Shown in pieces: positions 7,026-17,633 of a DNA stretch of 45,799 nucleotides; within the stretch, counting starts at the first letter, position 1; every line of letters starts with the position of its first letter. The notes under the pieces were generated by a model. It did not search any database and had not been told where the DNA came from. It saw only the letters and a program-made list of their open reading frames with translations. The position numbers were made by a program, and so were the translations under genes. The stretch is from Betaproteobacteria bacterium (GTDB taxonomy: Bacteria; Pseudomonadota; Gammaproteobacteria; Burkholderiales; Sulfuricellaceae), in contig JAJFTF010000012.1 of NCBI GenBank assembly GCA_021373185.1, positions 1 to 45,799 of the forward strand, in the 5' to 3' direction.

Positions 7026-10000
7026 ATGAAAATGACGACCTCGCGCCTCAGGGAAATTCCCTACAACTACACTTCTTTTTCCGACCGCGAAATCATCATT
7101 CGCTTGCTGGGCGACGAGGCATGGGAAATTCTCAACACACTGCGCGCGGAACGCAAGACCGGGCGCTCGGCGCGGATGCTGTTCGAGGTGCTGGGCGATG
7201 TCTGGGTGGTGTCGCGCAACCCCTATTTGCAGGACGATCTGCTCGCCAACATCAAGCGCCGCAAGGCGCTGGTGGAAGCCTTGCGCCACCGCCTGCATGC
7301 CATCGAAGAACGGCGCCAAGCCAATGAAGCGGTAAAGCTGCTGCTCGACCGCAGTTGCCTGGCAGTAGATCAGTTCGAGGCGGATTTCGAGCATACCGCC
7401 ATGCTGCGCCGCAAAACGCTGAAACGGCTGTTGCCCCATACCCGCCGCGACAATATCCAGTTCGACGGCCTGGCGCGCGTGTCCCATGTCACCGATGCCA
7501 CCGACTGGCGCGTCGAATATCCCTTCGTCGTGCTTCATCCCGACACCGAGGAAGAAATCGCCCCGCTGGTGCGTACCTGCATCGAACTCGGGCTGACCTT
7601 GATCCCGCGCGGCGGCGGTACCGGCTACACCGGCGGCGCAATCCCGCTCGACCGGATGTCGGCAGTAATCAACACCGAAAAACTCGACCGCCACAATGGC
7701 GTGGAAATGCACAGCCTGCCCGGCGTGGCGCAGGCTGTGCCGACCATTCGCTGCGGCGCGGGCGTGGTTACCCGGCGCGTGATGGAGGCGGCAGACGACG
7801 CCGGTTACGTGTTCGCGGTCGACCCGACCTCCGCCGACGCTTCCTGCATCGGCGGCAATGTGGCGATGAACGCCGGCGGCAAGAAGGCCGTGCTGTGGGG
7901 CACTGCGCTCGACAATCTGGCCTCCTGGCGTATGGTGGACCCGGATGGCGAGTGGCTGGAAATCACCCGTCTCGATCACAACCTCGGCAAGATTCACGAT
8001 ATCGACATGGCGCGGTTTCGCATCAGTCGTTTGGCCTCCGATGGCAAAACCGTCAAGTCGGAAGAAACGCTCGAAATCCCTGGCCGGCATTTCCGCAAGG
8101 CCGGCCTTGGCAAGGATGTCACCGACAAATTCCTGTCCGGCCTGCCCGGCATCCAGAAGGAAGGTTGCGACGGCATCATTACCTCGGCCCGCTTCATTCT
8201 GCACCGGATGCCCAGGCACACCCGCACCGTCTGCCTGGAATTTTTCGGCCAGGTGCATCAGGCCGTGCCCGCCATCGTCGAAATCAAGAATTATCTGGAT
8301 GCACACCCGCTGGCAATGCTGGCCGGCCTTGAGCATCTCGACGATCGCTACGTCAAGGCGGTCGGTTATGCGACCAAGGCGAACCGTGCAGGCAATCCAA
8401 AAATGGTATTGCTGGCGGATATCGTTAGCGAGGATGAAATCGCCGTCGGCGAGGCCGCCTCGCATATCGTGCGCATCGCCAATGCGCGCGGCGGCGAGGG
8501 CTTTATCGCGGTCAGCGCCGAGGCGCGCAAGAAATTCTGGCTCGACCGCGCCCGCACCGCCGCCATCGCCTCCCATACCAACGCTTTCAAGATCAATGAA
8601 GACGTGGTGATCCCGCTGCCGCGCATGGGCGACTATTGCGACGGCATCGAACGGATCAACATCGAACTGTCGACGCGCAACAAGCTCAAGCTGCTGGACG
8701 AGCTGGAAGACTTTCTTTCCGGCGAGTTGCCGCTGCATCGCGACGAGGATGCGCTACCCGATGCGGAGTTGCTCGGCAACCGGCGCGAAGCCGGGCTCGC
8801 CCTGCTGCGCGCCAGCCGCAAGCTGTGGCAGTGGCTGCTGGAGCACCTCGACAGCCCGGCAAATAATTCCGAATTGAAGGCGTTGCGCCCGGAATGGGTC
8901 GGCGATGCCGCAAGCACGGTGTTTCAGGTGTTGCAGGATCACTCGTTGCGCATTTCCTGGAAAAAAGAAGTGCTCGCCGAATTGCACCGTATTTTCACCG
9001 GGCGCGAATACCAGCCGGTGCTGGAGCGTTGCGATGCGATCCACAAGCAGGTGTTGAAGAGTCGGGTGTTCGTGGCGCTGCACATGCATGCCGGCGACGG
9101 CAACGTGCACACCAATATTCCGGTCAACTCCGACGATTACGCCATGCTGCAGGAGGCCAATCAGGCGGTGGCGCGCATCATGCGGCTGGCGACCGATCTC
9201 GGCGGCGTGATCTCGGGCGAACACGGCATCGGCATCACCAAGCTGGAATTCCTCGACCCCGCAGTGATTGAAACCTTCGCCGCCTACAAGGCCAAGGTCG
9301 ACCCCAACGGCCATTTCAACCGCGGCAAGCTGCTGCCCGGTGCCGATCTGCGCAATGCCTATACGCCCAGCTTCGGCCTGCTGGAGGTCGAGTCGCTGAT
9401 CATGGAACAGAGTGCGATCGGAGAGATCGCCGACTCGATCAAGGATTGCCTGCGCTGCGGCAAGTGCAAGCCGGTGTGCACCACCCATGTGCCGCGCGCC
9501 AATCTGCTCTACAGCCCGCGCAACAAGATCCTCGCCACGTCGTTGCTGATCGAGGCATTCCTCTATGAGGAGCAGACCCGGCGCGGCATTTCGCTGCAGC
9601 ACTTCGACGAATTCAACGATGTCGCCGACCACTGCACGGTATGCCACAAGTGCCTCAAACCCTGCCCGGTGGACATCGATTTCGGTAATGTTTCCATCGC
9701 CATGCGCAATTTCCTGCGCGAGCAGGGCAAGAAGAAATTCAGCCCCGGCAGCTTTGCCGCCATGTTTTTTCTGACCACCACCGATCCCGCTACCATCAAG
9801 CTGGTGCGCAAGGCGCTGATCGAGTGGGGCTACAAGGCGCAGCGGCTGGGCTACCGGTTGGCCAAGTCCTTCGGTCTGGTGCGATCTGCCCGGCAACCGC
9901 ATGCAACCGTTGGCCGCCCGCCGCTCAAGGCACAGGTTATCCATCTGATCAACAAACCGATGCCGGGCAGCTTGCCGAAGAAGACTTCGCGCGCCCTGCT

Positions 10001-10955
10001 CGGGCTGGAAGATGCGGCAATCGTGCCGGTGATCCGCGACCCGGCCAAGGCCGGCAGCGAGGATTCGGACACGGTGTTCTATTTCCCCGGCTGCGGTTCG
10101 GAGCGCCTGTTCAGCCAGGTCGGACTCGCCACCCAGGCGATGCTGTTCCACCTCGGCACGCAGACCGTGCTGGCGCCGGGCTACTTGTGCTGCGGCTACC
10201 CGCAAACTTCTGCCGGCGATCAGGACAAGGGGCAAAAGATCACCACCGACAACCGGGTGCTGTTCCATCGTGTCGCCAATACCCTTAATTATCTCGACAT
10301 CAAGACGGTGATCGTGTCCTGCGGCACCTGCATGGACCAGTTGCTGAAGTACCAGTTCGACAAGATATTTCCCGGCTGCCGCCTGCTCGACATTCACGAA
10401 TACCTGATGGAGAAGGGCTTGAAACTCGACGGCGTAACCGGCACACACCGGCTGCGAGCGAACGACGAAACTCCATCGGCAGAGGAGCAGCCGGCAACCG
10501 CGCCTCCCGCACTGGCGCTTCGCGATACCGGGTCGGCGCGGTACATGTATCACGACCCCTGCCACACCCCGATGAAAACCTACAATCCGCTGAAGGTGGC
10601 GAACGATCTTCTCGGCGGCGGAGTAAAACTGTCCGATTACTGTTGCGGCGAATCCGGCACCCTGGCGGTGACCCGACCCGATATTTCCACCCAGTTGCGT
10701 TTCCACAAACGCGAGGAAATCCTCAAGGTTGTCGGCGAAATCAATGCTGCGCGCCCCACCGGCGAAAGCGGCAAGATCAAGCTGCTGACTTCCTGTCCGT
10801 CGTGCCTGCAAGGGCTGCACCGCTACAATGACGACGCCGAGATCGAGGCCGACTACATCGTGGTGGAGATGGCACGTCATCTCCTCGGGCCGGCCTGGAT
10901 GGAGGACTACGTTGCCAAGGCGAACAACGGCGGTATCGAGCGGGTGCTATTGTAA
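7026..10955 (+). CDS. DUF3683 / FAD-linked oxidase / Fe-S / CCG-domain fusion oxidoreductase
   Basis: 1309 residues. Domains in order: DUF3683 (about 1-130, [16 protein letters not shown]); an FAD-binding domain of the vanillyl-alcohol-oxidase/lactate dehydrogenase type ([16 protein letters not shown] near 194-209, [10 protein letters not shown] later); the FAD-oxidase C-terminal domain ([20 protein letters not shown]); two 4Fe-4S motifs ([11 protein letters not shown] from 808, [12 protein letters not shown] from 870); and two CCG cysteine-rich domains (Cys near 1023, 1055 and 1206). It therefore combines what are separate GlcD, GlcE and GlcF-like subunits, and most likely oxidises a 2-hydroxy acid such as D-lactate or glycolate, passing electrons to quinone. 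Substrate is not determinable here. An ATG at 7032 is an alternative start. Confidence 0.88.
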   Translation: MKMTTSRLREIPYNYTSFSDREIIIRLLGDEAWEILNTLRAERKTGRSARMLFEVLGDVWVVSRNPYLQDDLLANIKRRKALVEALRHRLHAIEERRQANEAVKLLLDRSCLAVDQFEADFEHTAMLRRKTLKRLLPHTRRDNIQFDGLARVSHVTDATDWRVEYPFVVLHPDTEEEIAPLVRTCIELGLTLIPRGGGTGYTGGAIPLDRMSAVINTEKLDRHNGVEMHSLPGVAQAVPTIRCGAGVVTRRVMEAADDAGYVFAVDPTSADASCIGGNVAMNAGGKKAVLWGTALDNLASWRMVDPDGEWLEITRLDHNLGKIHDIDMARFRISRLASDGKTVKSEETLEIPGRHFRKAGLGKDVTDKFLSGLPGIQKEGCDGIITSARFILHRMPRHTRTVCLEFFGQVHQAVPAIVEIKNYLDAHPLAMLAGLEHLDDRYVKAVGYATKANRAGNPKMVLLADIVSEDEIAVGEAASHIVRIANARGGEGFIAVSAEARKKFWLDRARTAAIASHTNAFKINEDVVIPLPRMGDYCDGIERINIELSTRNKLKLLDELEDFLSGELPLHRDEDALPDAELLGNRREAGLALLRASRKLWQWLLEHLDSPANNSELKALRPEWVGDAASTVFQVLQDHSLRISWKKEVLAELHRIFTGREYQPVLERCDAIHKQVLKSRVFVALHMHAGDGNVHTNIPVNSDDYAMLQEANQAVARIMRLATDLGGVISGEHGIGITKLEFLDPAVIETFAAYKAKVDPNGHFNRGKLLPGADLRNAYTPSFGLLEVESLIMEQSAIGEIADSIKDCLRCGKCKPVCTTHVPRANLLYSPRNKILATSLLIEAFLYEEQTRRGISLQHFDEFNDVADHCTVCHKCLKPCPVDIDFGNVSIAMRNFLREQGKKKFSPGSFAAMFFLTTTDPATIKLVRKALIEWGYKAQRLGYRLAKSFGLVRSARQPHATVGRPPLKAQVIHLINKPMPGSLPKKTSRALLGLEDAAIVPVIRDPAKAGSEDSDTVFYFPGCGSERLFSQVGLATQAMLFHLGTQTVLAPGYLCCGYPQTSAGDQDKGQKITTDNRVLFHRVANTLNYLDIKTVIVSCGTCMDQLLKYQFDKIFPGCRLLDIHEYLMEKGLKLDGVTGTHRLRANDETPSAEEQPATAPPALALRDTGSARYMYHDPCHTPMKTYNPLKVANDLLGGGVKLSDYCCGESGTLAVTRPDISTQLRFHKREEILKVVGEINAARPTGESGKIKLLTSCPSCLQGLHRYNDDAEIEADYIVVEMARHLLGPAWMEDYVAKANNGGIERVLL

Positions 10956-10988
10956 GAACATGTGCGAGCTGTGTGAAAAGGAGACGTC

Positions 10989-12599
10989 ATGACTTCACCC
11001 CTTGGCGCAACGCCGCGCTTCAGCGACGCCAATGCCTGCAAGCAATGGCTGAAAGACCTGCCATTGACCAATGTTCCGCTGGTGCATGCCACGCTTACCG
11101 CCCAGCTTGAACTGCTCAACCGCGCCCCTATCGCGCCGCTGGAGCGACTCAAAATCAGCGAGCTGCTGCGCAGCCCGGTGGCCTTCGTGCAGACAGAAAT
11201 GGCGCGGAAGTATTTCGGCAAGCCCTTGCCGCTGGAAACCGCCGAGCGCGACACCTGGAATAGCGTAGATAGTCTCTGGGTTGCCATGGACGCGGCTTAC
11301 CGGCTGTCCTTGCAGGATTGTGTGGAGGATGGTTCGGATATTGTTCGGCATGCCGCGCTGATTGCCCACCGCTGTTTGCGTTACACCGGATTGCGGATGA
11401 TGGAGCATTGCCGCATTTACCGCGAACCCGGCAAGGCTTTGTGGCGGCAGGCGCATGAACTGTTCGCCCTCGCGGAACAGCGGGGTTATGCCTTGGATGC
11501 GGTAAAGGACAGCCTGAACGAGCAAAGCGATTCGACCCACTGTACTGCCGCCTACACCCAGATTTTGCTCACCCACCTCGCCGATCCTTACCATTTGACG
11601 CCGGAGCAACTCAACTTGCTCGACCGCTGGCTGGATAAATGGGCGGTGCGCGTCACGGTGGCGGCCCAGCCGCCGGAACACGCCGCGTTGCCGTTAGTGG
11701 CGGTAGATCTGGCCGGCACGGCGGCGCCCTGCGTGGTTCGCGAGGGGCAAGCAGCGGTTTCGGCCAACACGCGCTATCTCGATATGGAGCGAATTGCCGC
11801 CACCTTCCAGAAGCGCATCAAGCGGCTGAAGAAGGGGGCCGACCCGGTCGAACTCGGGCTGGGCAAGGATTGTACGCCGCGAGATTGCGAAAGCCTGCTC
11901 GTCACGCTTTACCGGCACTGGTGTCAGGCGGCGCCGGCAAAACGGGATTTTTCCCGCCGGGTAGGGGCGGACAAGGCGCAGACCGCGTTGGGCTTGGCGG
12001 CGATTCATTTTTTTCTCGGCGGCGAACAGCCATTCAAGCAGCCGGACGAAAAGGAAAAGCTGAGCCAGCGTGAAATCCATGACTTGCAATTTTTTGGCCG
12101 GATCAGCGAAAAAACAGAAAAACTGCATGTTTCTCAATTGGGGTTCGGCCTTGAAACCTGGCAGATTCAGGATGAGAGCGCACTCGGCTTCCGCCTGATC
12201 CGACCGGATCAGGACGGCATGCGTATTCGTCTGAAACAGCTTATCGCCGTGCGTCCGGCAGATAGCAGCGCTTACGCGCTGGGCGTGATCAAGTGGTTGA
12301 TTTTCCCCCTCGACGGCGGGCTGCACATTGGCGTTCGCATCCTGCCAGGCTTGTCGCTGGCCGTTGCCGCTCGTCCTTTGCCGCTGATAAGGGATGCCGC
12401 AAATAAATATACTCAGGCGTTTTTGCTGTCGGACATGCCGGTGTTGCGCGAGGCGGCCAGCCTGGTGTTGCCGATCGGCTGGTTCAGTCCCGGCAGGCTG
12501 GTGGAGATACAGGGCGCGGAATCGCAGACCGTCAAACTGCTCACGCTGATCGAGAAGGGCAGCGACTATGAGCGGGTGAGATTTGAAAGGCGGCCCTGA
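10989..12599 (+). CDS. Conserved hypothetical protein with PilZ-like C-terminal region
   Basis: 536 residues, no signal or membrane segment, RBS AAGGAG at 10978-10983, 33 bases after the oxidoreductase, so probably one operon. The N-terminal 300 residues are helical and I do not recognise them. The C-terminal part contains D395-E-S-A-L-G400, matching the PilZ D/N-x-S-x-x-G motif, followed by a beta-rich stretch (KQLIAVRP, YALGVIKWLIFP, GLHIGVRILPG) resembling PilZ strands. A basic KRIKRLKKG stretch lies about 120 residues upstream, farther than a normal RxxxR switch. Cyclic di-GMP binding is therefore possible but unproven. Confidence 0.55.
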   Translation: MTSPLGATPRFSDANACKQWLKDLPLTNVPLVHATLTAQLELLNRAPIAPLERLKISELLRSPVAFVQTEMARKYFGKPLPLETAERDTWNSVDSLWVAMDAAYRLSLQDCVEDGSDIVRHAALIAHRCLRYTGLRMMEHCRIYREPGKALWRQAHELFALAEQRGYALDAVKDSLNEQSDSTHCTAAYTQILLTHLADPYHLTPEQLNLLDRWLDKWAVRVTVAAQPPEHAALPLVAVDLAGTAAPCVVREGQAAVSANTRYLDMERIAATFQKRIKRLKKGADPVELGLGKDCTPRDCESLLVTLYRHWCQAAPAKRDFSRRVGADKAQTALGLAAIHFFLGGEQPFKQPDEKEKLSQREIHDLQFFGRISEKTEKLHVSQLGFGLETWQIQDESALGFRLIRPDQDGMRIRLKQLIAVRPADSSAYALGVIKWLIFPLDGGLHIGVRILPGLSLAVAARPLPLIRDAANKYTQAFLLSDMPVLREAASLVLPIGWFSPGRLVEIQGAESQTVKLLTLIEKGSDYERVRFERRP

Positions 12600-12659
12600 G
12601 GAAAGCGCCCCCGATTACACGGGTCGGCGATGGCTTCCAATGGCGTTCCGTCTGCTGCG

Positions 12660-13970
12660 CTACACCTCAATCAGTCGCCGCGCTGAAAAACAAGCGCTGA
12701 AAGTGCTGCCTTTGCCAGGGGCGCTCTCAATTTCCAGCCTTGCCTGATGGCGGGTCAGGGCATGCTTGGCAATGGCCAAGCCGAGGCCGGTACCACCGGT
12801 TTCGCGCGAGCGGCTGCGGTCGACCCGGTAGAAGCGTTCGGTGAGGCGCGCGATGTGTTGCGGTTCGATGCCGATGCCGCTGTCCTGCACGCTGAATACC
12901 CCCTCGCCCTCCCATTCTTCCCACTGCAGTTTGATTTCGCCGCCTTCCGGGGTGTAGCGTATGGCGTTGCTGACCAAGTTGCCGAAAGCGCTGCGCAACT
13001 CGTCTTCGTTGCCGAGCAAGCTGCGCTTTGTGGCCAGATCTAGTTGCAGATGGTGCCGCCCGGCGCTCAACGATTGCGCGTCAGAGAGCAGATCCCGCAT
13101 CAGGCGCGGCATGTCGATTTTTTCTTCGCGATGGGCGGTGTGCGTGCTCTCCAGCTTGGACAGGGCAAGCAAATCCTTGACCAGGTGTTGCATGCGAGTC
13201 GCCTGGTCGAGCATCAGGTTGAGGTGATGCCGGGTCTGGGTTTCGTCCAGGTGTTCCATGTCCGTCAGCGTTTCGAGAAAACCGCCGATCACGGTCAGCG
13301 GTGTGCTGAGTTCGTGGGAGACGTTCGCAACAAAATCGCGGCGCATGGTCTCAACCCGTTCGATCTGGGTGATGTCGCGGCTGATCAGGAGCTTCTGTTC
13401 GTCGCCAAACGGGATCAACTGGATCGACAGCGCCAGTTCGCGGTTGCGGGTGGGTCTGAAAATCAGCGGTTCGCGGTAATTGTGCGCCGCCAGGTAGTCG
13501 GTGAACTGGGTCTGGCGTATCAGGTAGTTCATCCATTGTCCGCGATCGCGCTCCAGCTTGATGCCGAACTGCACCTCGGCCACCGGGTTGCACCACTCGA
13601 TCTGGCCGCTGCTGTTGAGCATCACAATGCCGTCCGGCATCGCTTCGCCGGCGAGCAGGAAGCGTTCCAGCGCGGAGGAAAGGTTGTGCTGGCTGTCGGA
13701 TTGCTTCCGCACCAGTTGATAGAGCGCGGCGAACACCGGCTCCCATAGTCCGGAGCCGTGCGGCACTGTGCCGACATCCGGTTTCTGTAGCCACTCGGCC
13801 AGCGCTTTCAGGTTGCGAAGATGGAGCAGCAGATAAAGCAGAAGCAGGATGCCGAACACAATGCGGGCGGGCGCCGCACCGGCAATGGGCCACAGGATGA
13901 GGGGAAACACGGCCAGCAGTGCGACCGTGAGCAGAGAGCGCCACCAGAAGCCAGACATGGCGCCGATCAT
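12660..13970 (-). CDS. phoR: Phosphate-regulon sensor histidine kinase PhoR
   Basis: 436 residues. Two close N-terminal membrane helices (about 11-50), a PAS-like region ([21 protein letters not shown]), the dimerisation box with His219 in [12 protein letters not shown], and ATPase motifs [29 protein letters not shown]. The missing periplasmic loop matches PhoR, which senses phosphate through PstSCAB-PhoU. The start ATG (13970) overlaps the phoB stop (ATGA), so translation is likely coupled; ATG at 13958 is the alternative. Unusual: the H-box reads HELSTPLT, with Ser where Arg is nearly universal. Confidence 0.9.
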   Translation of the reverse strand: MIGAMSGFWWRSLLTVALLAVFPLILWPIAGAAPARIVFGILLLLYLLLHLRNLKALAEWLQKPDVGTVPHGSGLWEPVFAALYQLVRKQSDSQHNLSSALERFLLAGEAMPDGIVMLNSSGQIEWCNPVAEVQFGIKLERDRGQWMNYLIRQTQFTDYLAAHNYREPLIFRPTRNRELALSIQLIPFGDEQKLLISRDITQIERVETMRRDFVANVSHELSTPLTVIGGFLETLTDMEHLDETQTRHHLNLMLDQATRMQHLVKDLLALSKLESTHTAHREEKIDMPRLMRDLLSDAQSLSAGRHHLQLDLATKRSLLGNEDELRSAFGNLVSNAIRYTPEGGEIKLQWEEWEGEGVFSVQDSGIGIEPQHIARLTERFYRVDRSRSRETGGTGLGLAIAKHALTRHQARLEIESAPGKGSTFSACFSARRLIEV

Positions 13971-14662
13971 TCCTCGGCGCGTGCCGACAGCCGATAGCCG
14001 CTGCCGCGCACGGTCTGGATCAGGGTGTCATGGCCGCTTGCCTGTAGCGCAAGGCGCAGGCGACGGATGTGCACGTCTACAGTGCGGTCTTCGACAAACA
14101 CGTGGTTTCCCCATACTTGATCGAGCAGTTGTGCGCGGGAATGTACCCGTTCGGCATGGGTCATGAGGAAATGCAGCAGGCGGAATTCTGTCGGCCCCAG
14201 TTCGATCGGATGGCCGTCGCCGCTCACCCGGTGAGTCGCGGGGTCGAGGTTCAAGCCTTTCATTTCTACCGCGTCGCCAGCCGCTTGTGGCGCACGCCGC
14301 CGCAGCACTGCCTTGATGCGGGCATTCATTTCGCGTGGGCTGAATGGCTTGGTGATGTAGTCGTCTGCCCCGGTCTCCAGACCGGTGATCTTGTCCTGTT
14401 CATCGCCGCGCGCCGTCAGCATGATGATCGGTACGTCACGGGTGCGGGCGTCGGCCTTGAGCCGTCGCGCCAGCTCTACCCCGCTTATGCCCGGCAGCAT
14501 CCAGTCGAGCAGGATCATGTCGGGCAGTGTTTCGCGCACCATGGCCAGCGCCTGTTCCGCGCTGGCGGCAACCACTGGGCGATGCCCTGCCTGCTGCAGG
14601 TTGAGCGCCACCAATTCACGAATTGCGGCTTCATCCTCTACTATCAGAATAGTTGCCGACAT
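13967..14662 (-). CDS. phoB: Phosphate response regulator PhoB
   Basis: 231 residues: receiver domain with acidic pocket (E9, D10), phospho-acceptor Asp53 in ILLDWMLPG and the conserved KPFSP lysine; then a winged-helix OmpR-type output domain ([41 protein letters not shown]). It pairs with phoR immediately downstream with overlapping codons. The first gene of the pair, it would activate pho-box genes under phosphate limitation. No pho box was identified by eye upstream. Confidence 0.93.
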   Translation of the reverse strand: MSATILIVEDEAAIRELVALNLQQAGHRPVVAASAEQALAMVRETLPDMILLDWMLPGISGVELARRLKADARTRDVPIIMLTARGDEQDKITGLETGADDYITKPFSPREMNARIKAVLRRRAPQAAGDAVEMKGLNLDPATHRVSGDGHPIELGPTEFRLLHFLMTHAERVHSRAQLLDQVWGNHVFVEDRTVDVHIRRLRLALQASGHDTLIQTVRGSGYRLSARAEE

Positions 14663-14761
14663 TTTCTCCCCTTTGCGTTGAAGTCATATGATAACAGCAA
14701 CGATTCTGGATGCCAGGCGGGAAATGATTCGAGTTTGGCGATGGGCGCAATGCCGATGGCC

Positions 14762-14791
14762 AAAAACAAGGGCGGCTAAAAAGCCGCCCTT
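14762..14791 (-). terminator. Rho-independent terminator for the cytochrome c gene
   Basis: AAGGGCGGCT (14768-14777), loop AAAA, AGCCGCCCTT (14782-14791). On the minus strand this is followed by GTTTTTGG (14767 down to about 14760), giving a U run after the hairpin. It lies 26 bases past the cytochrome stop. Confidence 0.85.
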
Positions 14792-14817
14792 GGTGCCGAA
14801 TCGTCAAGCTCGGATGC

Positions 14818-15303
14818 TTATTTCGACAGCCCGACCATGTGATCAACCGCCGCTTTTATTTCGGCATCGGAAAGTGCCGGGTTGCCGCCTTTTGCCGGCA
14901 TGGTGCCGCTCTTGCCGGTGAAGCCGGCGATGGCATGCTTGAGCAGTGTATCCTTGCCTTGTCCAATGCGTGGCCCCCATGCACTCTTGTCGCCGACCTT
15001 GGGTGCGCCTGCTGCGCCAGTGGCGTGGCAAGCCTGGCAGATCGATTCGTAGATTTTCTTGCCGTCGATCGCGCCGCCTGCGGCAGGTTTTACTTCGCCA
15101 ATGGCGACTTCGCCCACGGGTTTCAGGCGATCTGCAATTTCTTCCGCGGCCGCTTTGGCGTCATCGCCGCCGACGTGGGTGGCCATGATGCCCATGATCA
15201 TGTTGAAAAGCAGAAAGGCAACGATCAGCACGGGAACCAGCGCGCCGACCAGGGCCATCAGGAATTGCGTGATCGTGGTTTTTTCCATTGGGTGTCCGCT
15301 CAT
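14818..15303 (-). CDS. Membrane-anchored cytochrome c5-type monoheme protein
   Basis: 161 residues from the ATG at 15303; an alternative is the ATG at 15288. One N-terminal membrane helix (about 12-40) tethers it to the inner membrane. A periplasmic c-type domain contains CQACH (Cys89-Cys92-His93) and a C-terminal GTMPAKGGNPALSDAEIKAAVDHMV with the axial Met, typical of cytochrome c5. It likely moves electrons between quinol oxidation and a terminal oxidase or reductase. It is a single-gene unit with its own promoter (15344-15372) and terminator. Confidence 0.88.
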   Translation of the reverse strand: MSGHPMEKTTITQFLMALVGALVPVLIVAFLLFNMIMGIMATHVGGDDAKAAAEEIADRLKPVGEVAIGEVKPAAGGAIDGKKIYESICQACHATGAAGAPKVGDKSAWGPRIGQGKDTLLKHAIAGFTGKSGTMPAKGGNPALSDAEIKAAVDHMVGLSK

Positions 15304-15343
15304 GGGGAAAGTCCTTAGTCTTGTTGGTTGCGATAAATCAGCA

Positions 15344-15372
15344 ATTATAACGGGAATTCGGCCAGTCGCCAA
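15344..15372 (-). promoter_or_regulatory. Sigma-70 promoter of the cytochrome c gene
   Basis: On the minus strand, TTGGCG (15372-15367), a 17-base spacer and a perfect TATAAT (15349-15344). It lies about 40 bases before the chosen ATG at 15303, which supports that start and rules out the longer in-frame opening to 15438. Confidence 0.7.
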
Positions 15373-15537
15373 AGTCGGCCATGAACAGCGCAGGCAGGCG
15401 ACCTGATGAACCCGGATGGTAGAGAGGGCCGGCCACATCTGCTGCGATTGGGCAGAAAACGCAGGAAGGGGCTGCTTATTTTTTGATGGATTGGTATAAT
15501 TGCCGGTTTTTACAGCAATTTTTCAGGGTTTTAACCA

Positions 15538-17145
15538 TTGATCTCCACCTTTAATATCACCATGCAGTTCGGGGCAAAGCCCCTGTTCGAGAACGTTTCC
15601 GTCAAGTTCGGCGACGGCAACCGCTACGGCCTGATCGGCGCCAACGGTTGCGGCAAGTCCACTTTCATGAAAATCCTCGGTGGCGACCTCGATCCCTCCG
15701 CCGGCAATGTGTCGGTCGACCCCGGCGAGCGTCTGGGTAAACTGCGCCAGGATCAGTTCGCCTATGAGGACAATGTCGTGCTCGACGTGGTGATGATGGG
15801 CAACACCGAACTGTGGCAGGTGAAGCAGGAGAAGGACGCCATTTATGCCAACCTGGACGCCACCGAAGAAGACTACATGCGCGCCGCCGAACTGGAAGTC
15901 CAGTTCGGCGAGCTGGACGGCTACACCGCCGAATCCCGCGCCGGCGAATTGCTGATCGGGGTCGGCATTCCGGTGGAGCTGCACACCGGCCCGATGAAGG
16001 AAGTCGCCCCCGGCTTCAAGCTGCGCGTGCTGCTGGCGCAGGCGCTGTTCTCAGACCCGGACATCCTGCTGCTGGACGAGCCGACCAACAACCTCGACAT
16101 CAACACCATCCGCTGGCTGGAAGACGTGATCAACGCGCGCAACAGCACCATGATCATCATTTCTCACGATCGTCACTTCCTCAACAGCGTGTGCACCCAC
16201 ATGGCCGACCTGGATTACGGCGAGATTCGCATCTATCCGGGCAATTACGACGAGTACATGGTTGCCGCCACGCAGGCGCGCCAACGGCTGCTGTCGGATA
16301 ATGCCAAGAAGAAGGAACAGGTTGCCGAATTGCAAGCCTTCGTCGCCCGTTTTTCCGCCAACGCTTCCAAGGCGCGCCAAGCTACCAGCCGCGCCAGGCA
16401 GGTCGACAAGCTCAAGGACGGCATGGTCGAGGTCAAGCCCTCCAGCCGTCAGAACCCCTATATCCGCTTCGAGACCGACGACAGGGAAAAGCTGCATCGC
16501 CAGGCGGTGGAGCTGCTCGATGTCGCCAAAGGCTATGACAAGGTATTGTTCCACGGCCTTAACCTGCTGCTCGACGCCGGCCAGCGCCTCGCCATCATCG
16601 GCCCCAACGGCGCTGGCAAATCCACGCTGCTGAAGACGCTGGTGGGTGAGATCGAGCCGGATCAGGGCAACGTGAAATGGGCGGAAAAAGCCAAGATCGG
16701 CTATTTCGCCCAGGATCACCACGCCGATTTTGAAGAGGACATGAGCCTGTTCGAGTGGATGGAGCATTGGGGGCGCAAGAGTGACGACGATCAGATCATC
16801 CGTGCCACGCTGGGCCGCCTGCTGTTTACCGGTGACGACTCGAAGAAGTCGGTCAAGGTGCTGTCCGGCGGCGAGAAAGGCCGCATGCTCTACGGCAAGC
16901 TGATTCTGGAGCGCCCCAACGTGCTGGTAATGGACGAGCCGACCAACCATATGGACATGGAATCCATCGAATCCCTCAATCTGGCGCTGGAGCAGTACAA
17001 GGGCACGCTGATTTTCGTCAGCCATGACCGCCAGTTGATTTCCTCACTTGCCACCCAGGTGCTTGAACTGGATGGCAAGGGCGGCTATCGGCATTATGCC
17101 GGCGACTATGAGGAATATTTGCATAGCCAAGGTATCGAGGCGTAG
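15538..17145 (+). CDS. ybiT: ABC-F family ATPase YbiT-like
   Basis: 535 residues with two ABC domains: Walker [10 protein letters not shown] and GPNGAGKST, Walker [12 protein letters not shown] and [11 protein letters not shown], and a charged linker between. The N-terminus ([24 protein letters not shown]) matches YbiT closely. ABC-F proteins act on the ribosome E site and modulate translation. There is no membrane domain. The start is a TTG at 15538, because a TAA lies two codons upstream and the next ATG (15562) would cut off conserved residues. A perfect -10 TATAAT lies at 15495-15500 but the -35 is weak. Confidence 0.9.
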   Translation: MISTFNITMQFGAKPLFENVSVKFGDGNRYGLIGANGCGKSTFMKILGGDLDPSAGNVSVDPGERLGKLRQDQFAYEDNVVLDVVMMGNTELWQVKQEKDAIYANLDATEEDYMRAAELEVQFGELDGYTAESRAGELLIGVGIPVELHTGPMKEVAPGFKLRVLLAQALFSDPDILLLDEPTNNLDINTIRWLEDVINARNSTMIIISHDRHFLNSVCTHMADLDYGEIRIYPGNYDEYMVAATQARQRLLSDNAKKKEQVAELQAFVARFSANASKARQATSRARQVDKLKDGMVEVKPSSRQNPYIRFETDDREKLHRQAVELLDVAKGYDKVLFHGLNLLLDAGQRLAIIGPNGAGKSTLLKTLVGEIEPDQGNVKWAEKAKIGYFAQDHHADFEEDMSLFEWMEHWGRKSDDDQIIRATLGRLLFTGDDSKKSVKVLSGGEKGRMLYGKLILERPNVLVMDEPTNHMDMESIESLNLALEQYKGTLIFVSHDRQLISSLATQVLELDGKGGYRHYAGDYEEYLHSQGIEA

Positions 17146-17169
17146 CCCCCTCAACAAGCTCAAGACAAT

Positions 17170-17206
17170 AAAAAAGCCCGGGATCAGAAATATCCCGGGC
17201 TTTTTT
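17170..17206. terminator. Bidirectional terminator between ybiT and the CZB gene
   Basis: A run of A, then GCCCGGGAT (17176-17184), 7-base loop, ATCCCGGGC (17192-17200), then six T. With A-tract on one side and T-tract on the other it can serve both convergent genes. Confidence 0.88.
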
Positions 17207-17236
17207 ATTGCGCTGCCAAACTCGGCAGCGGTGATA

Positions 17237-17584
17237 TTACTTGGCTTCTTTTTTCAGCTCCATGATCGCGGTCACGGTTTCCTTCGATGCGACGGCAAAC
17301 GGGCCGGCCAGCAAGGATTTTGCGCCGGGCTTGTCGCTGCCTTCAACCTTTTTCACCACATCTGCTGCGCAGCGGTGGAAGTTGGCATGCTTGGCGACCA
17401 GATCCTTGTAGTGCGGCGCGGAATTGTATTTTGCCCCTTCCCCATAGATCCATTTTCCCAGGTCGCACAGGTTGTCCTTGCAGATTGTCGCGCTGTTGAG
17501 CTGCTCGGTGCTGGTGCCATCGATAAACTGGTTCAGCCGGACTTTCCATTTGATATGGGCTGCAATTGCATCGTCGAAGTTCAT
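17237..17584 (-). CDS. Standalone CZB (chemoreceptor zinc-binding) domain protein
   Basis: 115 residues that are essentially one CZB domain. The four zinc ligands are present: His10 (AAHIKWK), Cys40 (CDLGKWIYGEG), His66 and His70 (HANFH). CZB domains usually sit at the C-terminus of chemoreceptors or diguanylate cyclases and sense zinc or hypochlorite. Here the domain is separate and encoded just after a chemoreceptor that lacks one, with 49 bases between them, so it probably acts in trans on that receptor (inference). No signal peptide, so it is cytoplasmic. Confidence 0.85.
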   Translation of the reverse strand: MNFDDAIAAHIKWKVRLNQFIDGTSTEQLNSATICKDNLCDLGKWIYGEGAKYNSAPHYKDLVAKHANFHRCAADVVKKVEGSDKPGAKSLLAGPFAVASKETVTAIMELKKEAK

Positions 17585-17633
17585 TTTTTTCTCCTCCTTG
17601 GCCTAAGTGGTTCTTTATAGAAACGACAAAAAA

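Noticed and set aside
8754..10880. 708-codon open frame antisense to the oxidoreductase
   Set aside because: Same reason: no domain, no RBS, mirrors a conserved multi-domain gene.
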